Shown: positions 8,326 through 16,865 of the stretch, in pieces | How the letters are laid out: each line of letters starts with the position of its first letter | Numbering within the stretch: position 1 is the first letter of the stretch | NCBI GenBank assembly: GCA_025055075.1 | Contig: JANWYV010000023.1 | Coordinates: 33,916 to 97,915 of the forward strand | Source of the DNA: Blastocatellia bacterium | Lineage (GTDB): Bacteria; Acidobacteriota; Blastocatellia; HR10 | Direction: 5' to 3' | Length of the DNA stretch: 64,000 nt | Made by a program: the position numbers and the translations under genes | Notes under the pieces: model-generated | What the model saw: the letters and a program-made list of their open reading frames with translations, nothing else | Told to the model about the DNA's origin: nothing | The model's database searches: none

Positions 8326-9399
8326 ATGCGGTTCTTCCGTCGGTTCTTCGTTGAGCGCGTGGCCCTGGATCTGGGGACGGTCACGACGCTCATCTATTCC
8401 TCGCGGCGAGGCCTAGCGTTGCATGAACCTTCGGCTGTTGCCGTGAATCGCTTCACCGGAGAGGTCATCGCCGTCGGGCGACGCGCCTTGGAGATGCTTG
8501 GGCGAGAGCCTTACGATGTGGAGGTCCATCGTCCCCTGCGGCATGGGACTATCGCCAATCTGAATCTGGCCCAGTACCTGCTGCGGCATTTTCTCGAACC
8601 CATCTGTCGGAATCGCTTCCGGCGCATCCATCTGATGGCGACAATTCCAGGATCAGCGACCGATGCCGAACGTAACGCCCTGATAGAAGTCGCGCGCGAG
8701 GCTGGAGCTCATCGCGTGGATCTCGTCGAAGAGGGATTGGCCGCAGCTTTCGGTGCCGACGCGATCGCTCCGGATGGAGCGGCGCGCATGATCGTGGACA
8801 TCGGGGGTGGCACGACGAACCTCAGCATCGCTTCCCGACATGGATTGATCGCTTCGGAGACCTTGCAGATCGCCGGCAATGATATGACCGAGGCCATCCG
8901 CGGATACCTGCAGAAGCGCTACGATCTCCTGGTCGGGGAGCGGACCGCCGAATGGATCAAGATCGAGATTGGATCGGCGCTTCCGGAGGGGAACGGTCGC
9001 GCGGTGAAGGTCTATGGGAAATTGGCCCTCGGGGGCGGGGCCGAAAGCGTTCTGCTGCACAGTCACGAGGTCGCTCAAGCGCTCGAGCCAATCCTGCGGG
9101 CTATTCGGGACGGCATTCAAAGGGTCCTGGAGCAAGCGCCACCGGATGCGGCACACGACGTCTGTGAAAGTGGGATCGTGTTGAGCGGCGGGGGATCGCT
9201 CCTGCATGGCTTGGATCGTTGGCTGAGCGACCAATTGCAATTGCCCGTTGTGCGCGCAGAGCATCCGGTCGAAGCCGTCGTCCTCGGAGCCGCGCGCCTG
9301 CTCGAGAACCCCGAGCTGTATCGGCAATTGCGCGTGGTCGAACGAATGTCCTACTGGTCGGAGCTGTATGAGGAAGCGTTGCACGCCCTCGAAGTGTGA
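8326..9399 (+). CDS. MreB-like bacterial actin homologue
   Basis: The N-terminal phosphate-1 motif ALDLGTVTTLIY, the block EPSAVAVN, the middle motif IVDIGGGTTNLSI and the adenosine motif IVLSGGGSLLHGL place it in the MreB branch of the actin/Hsp70 ATPase superfamily. Length is 357 residues, typical for MreB. It stands alone: mreC, mreD, pbp2 and rodA are not adjacent, so it may be a paralogue rather than the main rod-shape protein. An AAGGAGG site touches the ATG at 8320 and is well spaced for the ATG at 8326, which is chosen. It sits beside hsp20-grpE and has a sigma-54-type promoter, which points to stress-related expression. The precise role is unknown. Confidence 0.82.
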   Translation: MRFFRRFFVERVALDLGTVTTLIYSSRRGLALHEPSAVAVNRFTGEVIAVGRRALEMLGREPYDVEVHRPLRHGTIANLNLAQYLLRHFLEPICRNRFRRIHLMATIPGSATDAERNALIEVAREAGAHRVDLVEEGLAAAFGADAIAPDGAARMIVDIGGGTTNLSIASRHGLIASETLQIAGNDMTEAIRGYLQKRYDLLVGERTAEWIKIEIGSALPEGNGRAVKVYGKLALGGGAESVLLHSHEVAQALEPILRAIRDGIQRVLEQAPPDAAHDVCESGIVLSGGGSLLHGLDRWLSDQLQLPVVRAEHPVEAVVLGAARLLENPELYRQLRVVERMSYWSELYEEALHALEV

Positions 9400-9415
9400 C
9401 ATCTTCGCCACGGGA

Positions 9416-9433
9416 TGGCGCGCAGACGCGCCA
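9416..9433. terminator. Perfect inverted repeat after the MreB-like gene
   Basis: TGGCGCG and CGCGCCA form a perfect 7 bp stem with a CAGA loop, 17 bases after the stop codon. There is no T-run. It could be a terminator for the MreB-like gene; it also lies about 80 bases upstream of a sigma-54-type promoter, the usual place for an activator site, so either reading is possible. Confidence 0.4.
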
Positions 9434-9512
9434 CAGGCGGACGCGCCCTGGTGGCTTTCGGCGAATTCGCTACAAAAATCGCGCTCCTGTGGCGGGGCGC
9501 GGAATGCCTCTT

Positions 9513-9528
9513 TGGCACGAGAGTTGCT
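9513..9528 (+). promoter_or_regulatory. Sigma-54 promoter, exact consensus, for the small secreted protein gene
   Basis: TGGCAC (9513-9518), GAGAG, TTGCT (9524-9528) matches the sigma-54 consensus TGGCAC-N5-TTGCW at every informative position, with the required 10-base spacing between GG and GC. It ends 47 bases before the ATG of the next gene. Confidence 0.72.
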
Positions 9529-9575
9529 ACTCACAGTTTCGGTCTCCGAGAGGATCATAGGCAGGAGGTGAAGCC

Positions 9576-9938
9576 ATGATGAGACGAACGCTGAGCCTTT
9601 TGGTGATCTTCATGATCGCTTTCGGAGCGATCGCCTGGGCTGCCCAGAAGGAGCAGCGTCGTCAGGTTACGTTCACCGAAGATGTCCTTGTCGCCGGACA
9701 GCTCCTGAAGAGGGGGACGTACACGGTCGTCTACCAACCGGGTGTCGAGGGGAAGGCGACATTCATGAGAGGCGGAAAGGCTGTCGTGGAGGCGTCGTAC
9801 AAGCTGGTGCGATTGCCGCAAAAGGCCACCACGGATTCAATCACCTATCGGCGAACGGGGCCGCAACCCGTTCTCACCCGCTTGACCTTCGCTGGGCAGC
9901 TTGAGGCGCTCGAATTCGAGAGCGGTGGATCTGAATAA
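9576..9938 (+). CDS. Small secreted protein of unknown function
   Basis: A 120-residue protein with a clear Sec signal peptide: MMRRTLSLL, a hydrophobic core, and a likely signal peptidase I site after AIAWA. The mature part of about 97 residues looks beta-rich, with VLVAGQLLKRGTYTVVYQPG and a Lys/Arg-rich middle, and contains no Cys. No family is recognised. AGGAGG precedes the ATG at 7 bases. It is a monocistronic unit: an exact sigma-54 promoter lies upstream and a strong terminator follows at 9958. With the neighbouring hsp20 and MreB-like genes under similar promoters, a role in envelope stress is a reasonable guess, no more. Confidence 0.75.
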   Translation: MMRRTLSLLVIFMIAFGAIAWAAQKEQRRQVTFTEDVLVAGQLLKRGTYTVVYQPGVEGKATFMRGGKAVVEASYKLVRLPQKATTDSITYRRTGPQPVLTRLTFAGQLEALEFESGGSE

Positions 9939-9957
9939 CGTTCATAATCCTCTCGCT

Positions 9958-10005
9958 CGCTGGGCCCGACGGGCTTGAAGAGAGCCGGTCGGGCTCGGCG
10001 TTTTT
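9958..10005 (+). terminator. Rho-independent terminator
   Basis: A long hairpin whose core is GCCCGACGGGCT (9964-9975) paired with AGCCGGTCGGGC (9983-9994), one mismatch, loop TGAAGAG. Pairing extends outward through CGCTGG and TCGGCG to an 18-position stem that ends directly at TTTTT (10001-10005). It ends the small secreted protein transcript. Confidence 0.85.
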
Positions 10006-10060
10006 CCTCCACTCCGTATGACTTCGGATCGCCCGCCTCCTACGAGGGTGAATTTGCAGC

Positions 10061-10089
10061 TTGACAGAGATGCATCCCTTCTCTAAAAT
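10061..10089 (+). promoter_or_regulatory. Sigma-70-type promoter of the large secreted protein
   Basis: TTGACA (10061-10066), 17-base spacer, TAAAAT (10084-10089): consensus -35 and near-consensus -10. It lies 37 bases before the ATG at 10126, which has an AAGGAGG site. Confidence 0.75.
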
Positions 10090-10125
10090 CGGCATCGCTC
10101 GTGTCGAACTTTTAAGGAGGGGAAT

Positions 10126-13100
10126 ATGCCGGCTGTTCGATCTTTGTGGGCATGGAGCGCGATAATCCTCGGCTCTCTCCTTTTGATCTTTCCGTTCACC
10201 CCGAGCGAGCGCGCTGGCGCATCGTCTCCGCAAAAATGGCCGGAGCGCATTGGCCTCCTCGTCCAAGGGCGCGGCGAGCCAGAGTTGACGCTGCAAAATG
10301 GGCGGAATTTGCCCGAGGATCGTCCTGGCGATGGTGGGCGTTCGGGGGTGTCGTGGCCGACGCGGCTCAGTTATGGAGATTTCAACGGGGATGGATGGCT
10401 GGATCTCCTCATTGCCTATGCGCGGACAGGTGGAGGGGAACTCGCCCTTCGGTTTGGAAACGGGCGCGGGGATTTTACAACGCCGCTTCGCGTGCCAGTG
10501 GTCGGGCAAGAGCCTTCGGCGCTCCTTGTTGAGGACTTCGATCAAGATGGGGCTTTAGATGTTGCCGTCGGCTATACGGATGAGCCGGTAGTCTCGATCT
10601 ACATGGGAACGGGACGCGGCTCATTGCAGTGGAAAGAAGACGTGCGGTTGGGACTCATGGTGAGTGGGCTCGCTTCGGGGGATTTCAATCGCGATGGGAT
10701 GCCGGATCTTTTGGTCGCTTCTTCATCTCCTCCTTTTCTCGCGCTCCTGCCCGCCGATAGACGGGGGCAATTCGGCACGCCGTGGTTCTTCTCGCTCAAC
10801 GTCAGTGGAGCTGTCCTGAGCCTTGGGGAAGTGCGCGTAGCCGATCTCGATGGCGATGGCCGACTCGATGGCATCGTGCTCTATCGGGGCCAGAGATCGG
10901 GCGTTGCCGTCCTCTATGGTGCGGAGGATGGGAAGTTCTCCTATCCCCAGTTCTTGTCTGCGGGGGTCGCTCTGGAAGGTTTGGCTATTGGTGATTTCGA
11001 TCAGGACAAGCGAACGGACATTGTGGTGACGGATGCCGCCAGCGGAAGCATCTTCGTGCTGCGGGGGCGTGAGAATCGAATGTTCACTTCTCCTATGAGT
11101 TTTCATGCGGGGACGCTCCCAGGCCCGCTCACGATAGCGAATTTGAACAACGATGGATATCCCGATCTGGCCGTCGTCGAGCGCGGGAGCAATCGCATCA
11201 CGGTCCTGTTGGGGAACGCCAGCGGGGCATTCGATCGCTCGGTGAGCTATGATGTGGACAGCCCTCCGGTCGCGGTTGTGGCCGGACGATTCCGTCAGGG
11301 AGCGCTCGATGATCTAGTCGTTGCGAAACAGGGGGGAGCGACCGTCGCTATCGCGCTCAACGCGCCGCCGACGATCGTCGTCACGACGACGGCCGATGAA
11401 GTCCGACAGGACGGGCGCGTGAGTTTGCGCGAGGCGATCCTCGCCGCCAATGGGAATCCACCGAATCCGGACGTCCCCTCTGGGCGGGGAAACGCGCCCG
11501 ATGTGATCGGATTTGACCTGCCGGAGGCTCAGCGATCAGGTGGGGTCTTCACCATTCGTGTGAGCGCGGAGCTAGGTCCACTTCCGCGGTTGACCGATGG
11601 GGGGACGACGATAGACGGGACGACGCAACGCGGATTCGCGGGCACGCCGATCATTGTCCTGGATGGTTCGCAAGCCGGTGCTGTGGATGGATTGACGATC
11701 GCTTCGAGTCTGAATGTCGTGCGCGGCGTGGTTGTGAGCGGCTTTGGTAGCCACGGAATTCGGATCGTCGGCGGTGAGGCGCCCGTTACAGGAAACGTCA
11801 TCGCTGGATGCTACATCGGCACGGATGCTTCTGGGCAGCGGGCTCGCGGCAATGGGCTTGCGGGGATTCATATTTCCGGGGACAGCGTGAGCAATACCCT
11901 TATCGGAGGGACGGCCGCCGCTGATCGAAACGTCATCTCCGGTAATGGCGGCGATGGGATCGAAGTGCGAGGTCTGGCACGGAATACGCAAATCGTGGGC
12001 AACTACATCGGCGTCGCGGCGGATGGGCGAACGCCCTTGCCCAATGGTGGTGCTGGCCTTCTCTTGACGGGAGCCGATAATGTGACCATTGGCGGAACGG
12101 CCAGTGGTGCCGGGAACGTGATCTCTGGGAACTCGCGTCACGGCCTCCAAGTGCGGAATAGCACGGGCGTGCGCGCGCAAGGGAATCTCATCGGCGTGGA
12201 CGCACGGGGCGCTGCTGTCGTGAAGAACGGGGATGATGGAATTTTCCTCGCGGATGTCTTCAATGCGCAGATTGGCGGCGTCTCCGCCTCGGCGCGAAAC
12301 GTGATCTCCGGCAACGAGGGCAACGGCGTGACGCTCGTGCGGAGCACGGGGAGTAAGATTCAAGGGAACTACATCGGCACGGATGCCACGGGACGTCAAG
12401 CGCTGGGCAACGGCGGCGCGGGCATCCACGTGGATTTCAACTCGCCGAATAATCTCATCGGCGGTGCCGTCGAAGGTGCCGGTAACGTCATCTCGGGGAA
12501 TCGCGGCAGCGGTCTCTTCCTCGGCGCGGGTGCGTTGGGGACGCAAGTGTTTGGGAACCGTATTGGTGTGGATGCGACGGGTCAGGTCGCGCTGGGCAAT
12601 GGCGGCGATGGGATCACCGCCAATGGGGGAGGGAATCATCAGATTGGCAGCAGCGAGAGCGTCGCGCGCAACATCATCAGCGGTAATGCGGGCGATGGCG
12701 TGAAGCTGTTGAACGCTTCCGAGAATCGCCTCGTGGGCAATGCCATTGGAACGGACGCTGGGGGGACGATCGCACTGCCGAATGGCGGCAATGGCGTGCG
12801 GATTCTCTCGACCGATGGGTCTGCCTCGCGAAATACGGTGTTGCAGAACACGATTGCGTACAATCGAGGAGCTGGCGTGCGGATCCTCGGTTCGGGAACG
12901 GGAAATCGCTTGTCACAGAATTCGATTTTCCAAAACGAGGACCTGGGCATTGACCGAGGCGGGCAAGGCGTCATCCCTCAGATCACGGCGATCACCGAAG
13001 AAGGTGGTGGCCGAGTGACGGTGAGAGGCGTCTTTTCCGCTCCGGCTCCCGCGGGCGCGGTGATCGAAGTCTATCTCGCCGATCCGGATCCTTCGGGACG

Positions 13101-14487
13101 TGGCGAGGGGAAAGTCTTCCTGGGCAGCACGCGCGCTAACGATCGCGGGGAGTTCTCGCTTGCACTCTCAGGGCGCTCTCGGGGAGAGCCGATCACGTGT
13201 ACGGCGACGGACTTTCGCGGCGATACATCGGAGTTCGCGGATAACTTCATCATCGGCGAAGGTACGCTCAGCGTGCGCGTCCTTCAGCCCAATGGTGGTG
13301 AGATCTTGATTGGAGGAAGCACCTTTACCATCCGATGGGAAGCCGGCGGTGGCGTCGCCTCGCAGGAGATCGCGCTCTCGCTCGATGGAGGAGCGACGTT
13401 CCCGATCAGTGTCGCTGCGGGTTTGGCCGCCGATGTTCGAGAATTCTCATGGAGGGTGCCGACGACGGTTTCCACAGTGCGCGGGCGCATCCGCGTCACG
13501 GTCGTGAACGCGCAAGGGCGTCGGGCGTTTGATCAGAGCGATGCCGATTTCATCATTGACTCGCAAGCGCCGGTGGTGCGGGTGGTCTCGCCCAATGGGC
13601 GGGAAGTCTTTCGAGGCGGAGACGTCTTTGAAATCCTCTGGAAGGCTTCCGATGATACGCGATTGACGCGGCAGAGCATCCAACTCTCGACCGACGGCGG
13701 TGCGACGTACACGGACATCGTGACGCTCGACGGCGATGATCCTCAGGTCTTCCGATGGAAAGTGCCACTGACGCTCTTCACGCAGCGGGGACGCATCCGC
13801 ATCGTGGCCGAGGACATTGCCGGGAAGGTGAGCCAAGATGCGAGCGATGCCGATTTCTCCATCCTGCCCACCGAGAGCGAGCCGCCGTTTATACAAGTCC
13901 TCAGTCCGAACGGTGGGGAGATCTTGTGCGCTGGAACGCCCTTCCGAATCACCTGGCGAGTATCGGACAATACGGCTGTGAAATTCCAGGACGTCCTCCT
14001 CTCGACCGATGGAGGCGCCAGGTTCAATCCGATCGTCGAGCGGCTGCCGGGAACGGCGCAGTCCTTCGATTGGAGTATCCCGGCTCGGTTGTCGACAACG
14101 CGCGCGTTCATCGCCGTGCGGGTGCGCGATTTTGCAGATAATGTCGCCGTGGATACGAGCGATGAGCTTTTCTCGATTGACGGCGCGAGTCCGACAATCA
14201 ACGGTCTGACCGTCGGAACGGGTTCGGTCTTCGTCGGTGGCGAGCGCGTGTTGGTCTCTTGGACGTCTTCGGATGATGTGCAACTGGCGGCTCATGTTCT
14301 GGAGCTGTCCACCGACGGCGGAGCGACGTGGACGTTGATTACGAATCTTCCTGGGGATGCGTCGCAATTCCTCTGGACGATCCCACGGGGCGTTCGCACG
14401 GGGGATGGGCGTCTCCGCGTGACGGTGCGTGATACCTGCGGTCGAACGGCGCAGGCGGTGAGCGGACGCTTCTCCATTGCGTGGTGA
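10126..14487 (+). CDS. Giant secreted FG-GAP / CSLREX / beta-helix / repeat-domain protein
   Basis: A 1453-residue exported protein with signal peptide (MPAVRSLWAWSAIILGSLLL). From about residue 80 to 415 there are FG-GAP/VCBS-type repeats with calcium-loop motifs such as DFNGDGWLD, DFDQDGALD and DLDGDGRLD. Next comes a CSLREX motif (DGRVSLREAILAAN, about residue 435), then a right-handed parallel beta-helix (about 510-930) built of six or so repeats with NVISGN and YIGTDATG. The C-terminus has four Ig-like repeats starting with patterns like VLQPNGGEI and containing LSTDGGA. No sorting signal is obvious at the very end (SGRFSIAW). Such proteins are usually surface adhesins or carbohydrate-binding proteins; no catalytic residues were identified. 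It has its own promoter and a hairpin after the stop. Confidence 0.85.
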   Translation: MPAVRSLWAWSAIILGSLLLIFPFTPSERAGASSPQKWPERIGLLVQGRGEPELTLQNGRNLPEDRPGDGGRSGVSWPTRLSYGDFNGDGWLDLLIAYARTGGGELALRFGNGRGDFTTPLRVPVVGQEPSALLVEDFDQDGALDVAVGYTDEPVVSIYMGTGRGSLQWKEDVRLGLMVSGLASGDFNRDGMPDLLVASSSPPFLALLPADRRGQFGTPWFFSLNVSGAVLSLGEVRVADLDGDGRLDGIVLYRGQRSGVAVLYGAEDGKFSYPQFLSAGVALEGLAIGDFDQDKRTDIVVTDAASGSIFVLRGRENRMFTSPMSFHAGTLPGPLTIANLNNDGYPDLAVVERGSNRITVLLGNASGAFDRSVSYDVDSPPVAVVAGRFRQGALDDLVVAKQGGATVAIALNAPPTIVVTTTADEVRQDGRVSLREAILAANGNPPNPDVPSGRGNAPDVIGFDLPEAQRSGGVFTIRVSAELGPLPRLTDGGTTIDGTTQRGFAGTPIIVLDGSQAGAVDGLTIASSLNVVRGVVVSGFGSHGIRIVGGEAPVTGNVIAGCYIGTDASGQRARGNGLAGIHISGDSVSNTLIGGTAAADRNVISGNGGDGIEVRGLARNTQIVGNYIGVAADGRTPLPNGGAGLLLTGADNVTIGGTASGAGNVISGNSRHGLQVRNSTGVRAQGNLIGVDARGAAVVKNGDDGIFLADVFNAQIGGVSASARNVISGNEGNGVTLVRSTGSKIQGNYIGTDATGRQALGNGGAGIHVDFNSPNNLIGGAVEGAGNVISGNRGSGLFLGAGALGTQVFGNRIGVDATGQVALGNGGDGITANGGGNHQIGSSESVARNIISGNAGDGVKLLNASENRLVGNAIGTDAGGTIALPNGGNGVRILSTDGSASRNTVLQNTIAYNRGAGVRILGSGTGNRLSQNSIFQNEDLGIDRGGQGVIPQITAITEEGGGRVTVRGVFSAPAPAGAVIEVYLADPDPSGRGEGKVFLGSTRANDRGEFSLALSGRSRGEPITCTATDFRGDTSEFADNFIIGEGTLSVRVLQPNGGEILIGGSTFTIRWEAGGGVASQEIALSLDGGATFPISVAAGLAADVREFSWRVPTTVSTVRGRIRVTVVNAQGRRAFDQSDADFIIDSQAPVVRVVSPNGREVFRGGDVFEILWKASDDTRLTRQSIQLSTDGGATYTDIVTLDGDDPQVFRWKVPLTLFTQRGRIRIVAEDIAGKVSQDASDADFSILPTESEPPFIQVLSPNGGEILCAGTPFRITWRVSDNTAVKFQDVLLSTDGGARFNPIVERLPGTAQSFDWSIPARLSTTRAFIAVRVRDFADNVAVDTSDELFSIDGASPTINGLTVGTGSVFVGGERVLVSWTSSDDVQLAAHVLELSTDGGATWTLITNLPGDASQFLWTIPRGVRTGDGRLRVTVRDTCGRTAQAVSGRFSIAW
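11791..12900 (+). repeat. Tandem beta-helix coding repeats, about 62 residues each
   Basis: Within the giant secreted protein a unit of roughly 62 residues recurs about six times, each with a form of GNVISGN, then GNYIGTDATG, then ALGNGGAGI, then IGG. The copies have diverged at the DNA level, so this is an old protein repeat rather than a recent DNA duplication. Each unit probably forms several rungs of the beta-helix. Confidence 0.75.
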
Positions 14488-14499
14488 GGTCGGATCGGA

Positions 14500-14534
14500 A
14501 CTGGGGAGCGCGTTCTGGTGGTGCGCTCCCCAGT
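14500..14534. terminator. Perfect hairpin between convergent genes
   Basis: ACTGGGGAGCGC (14500-14511) and GCGCTCCCCAGT (14523-14534) form a perfect 12 bp stem with an 11-base loop. It sits between the giant secreted protein gene and the convergent acyl-CoA dehydrogenase gene. No T-run follows on either strand, but position and strength suggest shared termination. Confidence 0.6.
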
Positions 14535-14562
14535 CGCCGTTCGATCCCGCTAGAGTGCTGCT

Positions 14563-15708
14563 TCAAGTGCCGCGTAGGATCTCGCGGGCGATGACGAGGC
14601 GTTGAATCTCACTCGTCCCTTCGCCGATCGTCAGCAGCTTCGCATCTCGCCAGAACTTCTCAACCGGATAATCCCGGATGTACCCATAGCCGCCGAAGAT
14701 CTGAATGGCCTCCTCGCAAACGCGCACGGCCATTTCCGAAGCGAAGAGTTTGGCCATCGAGGCCTCTTTCGTGACGCGGTACCCCTGTGCCTTTCGCTCC
14801 GCCGCGTGATAGGTGAGCAACCGCGCAGCTTCGATTTGAGTGGCCATATCGGCGAGCTTGAACTGAATCGCTTGGAATTCGGCGATCGGCTTGCCAAAGG
14901 CCCAGCGCTCGCGCGCGTATCGCAAGGCGGCCTCGTAAGCGCCTTGGGCGAGTCCAACGGCTAGGGCCGCGATGGTGATTCGTCCGCCATCGAGCACGCG
15001 CAGGGCGTCTATGAACCCCAGGTTCAGCGTCCCGAGCAGATTCTCCTCGGGGACCAGACATTCTTCCAAAAGCACTTGCGCCGTATCGCTGGCCCGCATG
15101 CCGAGCTTCTTCTCTTTTCGCCCGGGGCGAAGACCTAGCGTTCCTCGCTCCACGATGAAGGCCGAGATGCCTTTCTTCTCCTGCGCGCGATCAGTAACGG
15201 CGAAGATGATGTAGATGTCCGCGCACGAGCCGTTGGTCGTGAAGTTCTTCGCTCCATTGAGGACCCAGGTTCCCTCACGCTTCACGGCCGTCGTGCGCAT
15301 GTGCGATGCGTCGCTGCCGCTTGTCGCTTCGGTCAATCCCCATGCGCCCAACTTCTCACCACGAGCCAGTGGCAGCAGGTACCTCCGCTTTTGCTCCGGC
15401 GTGCCCGCCAGGAAAATATGGTTCGCGCACAGACCCGTATGTGCGGCGACCGTGAGGGCGATCGCCGGATCCACCCGCGCCAACTCCTCGATGATGAGGG
15501 CGTACTCCAAAGACGTCAGCGCCGCTCCCCCATATTCTTCCGGGAAGATCGCCCCGAGTACGCCCAACTCGCCCAGCTTCGGAATCAGCTCGCGTGGGAA
15601 ATGCTCGGCCTCATCCCATTCCCTCACGTGAGGGGCGATCTCGGCCTCGGCGAATTCGCGAATCAGGTGCCGGACCTGTTGCTGCTCTTGCGTCAATTCG
15701 ACAGGCAA
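14563..15708 (-). CDS. Acyl-CoA dehydrogenase
   Basis: FAD-dependent oxidation of acyl-CoA to enoyl-CoA, first step of beta-oxidation or branched amino acid breakdown. Three-domain architecture with normal length (381 residues). Visible signatures are [16 protein letters not shown] (FAD and substrate binding), [23 protein letters not shown], and the C-terminal IGEGTSEIQ carrying the expected catalytic Glu. Chain-length preference cannot be read from the sequence. An enoyl-CoA hydratase lies far away in the window (56.4 kb); the next gene on this strand is a zinc alcohol dehydrogenase family protein 125 bases upstream. Confidence 0.93.
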   Translation of the reverse strand: MPVELTQEQQQVRHLIREFAEAEIAPHVREWDEAEHFPRELIPKLGELGVLGAIFPEEYGGAALTSLEYALIIEELARVDPAIALTVAAHTGLCANHIFLAGTPEQKRRYLLPLARGEKLGAWGLTEATSGSDASHMRTTAVKREGTWVLNGAKNFTTNGSCADIYIIFAVTDRAQEKKGISAFIVERGTLGLRPGRKEKKLGMRASDTAQVLLEECLVPEENLLGTLNLGFIDALRVLDGGRITIAALAVGLAQGAYEAALRYARERWAFGKPIAEFQAIQFKLADMATQIEAARLLTYHAAERKAQGYRVTKEASMAKLFASEMAVRVCEEAIQIFGGYGYIRDYPVEKFWRDAKLLTIGEGTSEIQRLVIAREILRGT

Positions 15709-15833
15709 GGCCTTCCCCCTCCAGATTAGTTTCGCTTAGCGTCGCATAAGGCAAAATTATATCCCCTCGGGAAAAAGAGCGCCAGCCAACAGGCTGGCGC
15801 TCGGAGCATCGCGCGAGGCTCCTTTCGAGGACG

Positions 15834-16865
15834 TTACGGTTTCAAGAGGATCTTGCCGAAGTGACCTCGCTCCTCCATGCGCCGCTGCGCGGCCGCTGCT
15901 TCTTCCAGTGGGAAGACACGATCAATGACCGGCTTGAGACGGCCCTGCACGAAGAAGGTGAAGGCTTCGAGGAGTTCCCCTTTGCTGCCCATAAATGATC
16001 CGAGCAAGCTCAGTTGGCGACTGAAGAGGTAGCGGATGTCGAGTTGCGTTTGATAGCCGCTTGTGACGCCGCACGTCACCAGCCGCCCGCCCGGAACGAG
16101 GCTGAGGACGCACTTCTCGAAGACGGCCGTGCCAACGTGCTCGATGACGATGTCGACGCCGCGCCGCTCGGTCAAGCGCTTCACTTCTTGAAGCAGGTCC
16201 TGGGTCGAATGATTGATGACCTCGTCGGCGCCTAGCGCTTTTGCCTTCTCCAGCTTCGCCTCGGTTCCGGCCGTCGCCAGGACGCGCGCGCCGAAGAGCT
16301 TAGCGATTTGAATGGCCGCCATTCCAACGCCGCTTCCAGCAGCGATGACGAGCACGGTCTCGCCCGGTCGCACACCGGCCCGGGTCACGAGCATATGCCA
16401 AGCCGTGAGGAAGACCAGGGGGAACGCCGCCGCTTCCTCGAAGCTGATATGATCGGGGAGGGGGACGATGTTGACCTCGGGCACCTTGACGTACTCCGCG
16501 TATCCGCCGTCGGAGCGGTTTGAGCCGATGACCTCGTAATCGGGACAGAAATTATCTCGACCGTCGAGGCATGCCGGACATTGTCCGCAACTGAGGCCAG
16601 GCGAGATGAGGACACGCTGTCCAACCGTCACGCGCGTGACGGCCGATCCGACCTCGGCGATCTCACCAGCGATATCGCTGCCCACGATACGAGGGAGCGG
16701 AATCGAGCGGCCGGGCAATCCCCGTCGGAGCCAAAGGTCGAGGTGATTGAGGGCGCAGGCCCGCACGCGGACGAGGACTTCCGTGGGGCCGATCTGCGGT
16801 TCAGGGACATCCTCGTATCGGAGGACGTCGACATCGCCATGCGCATGGAATCGAACGGCTTTCAT
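15834..16865 (-). CDS. Zinc-containing alcohol dehydrogenase family (MDR) oxidoreductase
   Basis: Medium-chain dehydrogenase/reductase of 343 residues. The N-terminal GroES-like domain carries the four-Cys structural zinc cluster CGQCPACLDGRDNFC. The Rossmann domain follows with VIAAGSGVGMAAIQ. The region GCDYE-like catalytic zinc ligands is less clear; the sequence also resembles quinone oxidoreductase and crotonyl-CoA reductase relatives, so the substrate is not known. ATG at 16865 is chosen because MKAVRFHAHGDVDVL is the family N-terminus. The start overlaps the stop of the upstream penicillin-binding protein by 4 bases (ATGA), so the two are coupled. Confidence 0.87.
   Translation of the reverse strand: MKAVRFHAHGDVDVLRYEDVPEPQIGPTEVLVRVRACALNHLDLWLRRGLPGRSIPLPRIVGSDIAGEIAEVGSAVTRVTVGQRVLISPGLSCGQCPACLDGRDNFCPDYEVIGSNRSDGGYAEYVKVPEVNIVPLPDHISFEEAAAFPLVFLTAWHMLVTRAGVRPGETVLVIAAGSGVGMAAIQIAKLFGARVLATAGTEAKLEKAKALGADEVINHSTQDLLQEVKRLTERRGVDIVIEHVGTAVFEKCVLSLVPGGRLVTCGVTSGYQTQLDIRYLFSRQLSLLGSFMGSKGELLEAFTFFVQGRLKPVIDRVFPLEEAAAAQRRMEERGHFGKILLKP

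Noticed and set aside
8001..8354. 117-codon frame upstream of the MreB-like gene
   Set aside because: It overlaps the promoters and the MreB-like start, is highly Arg-rich, and has no ribosome site.
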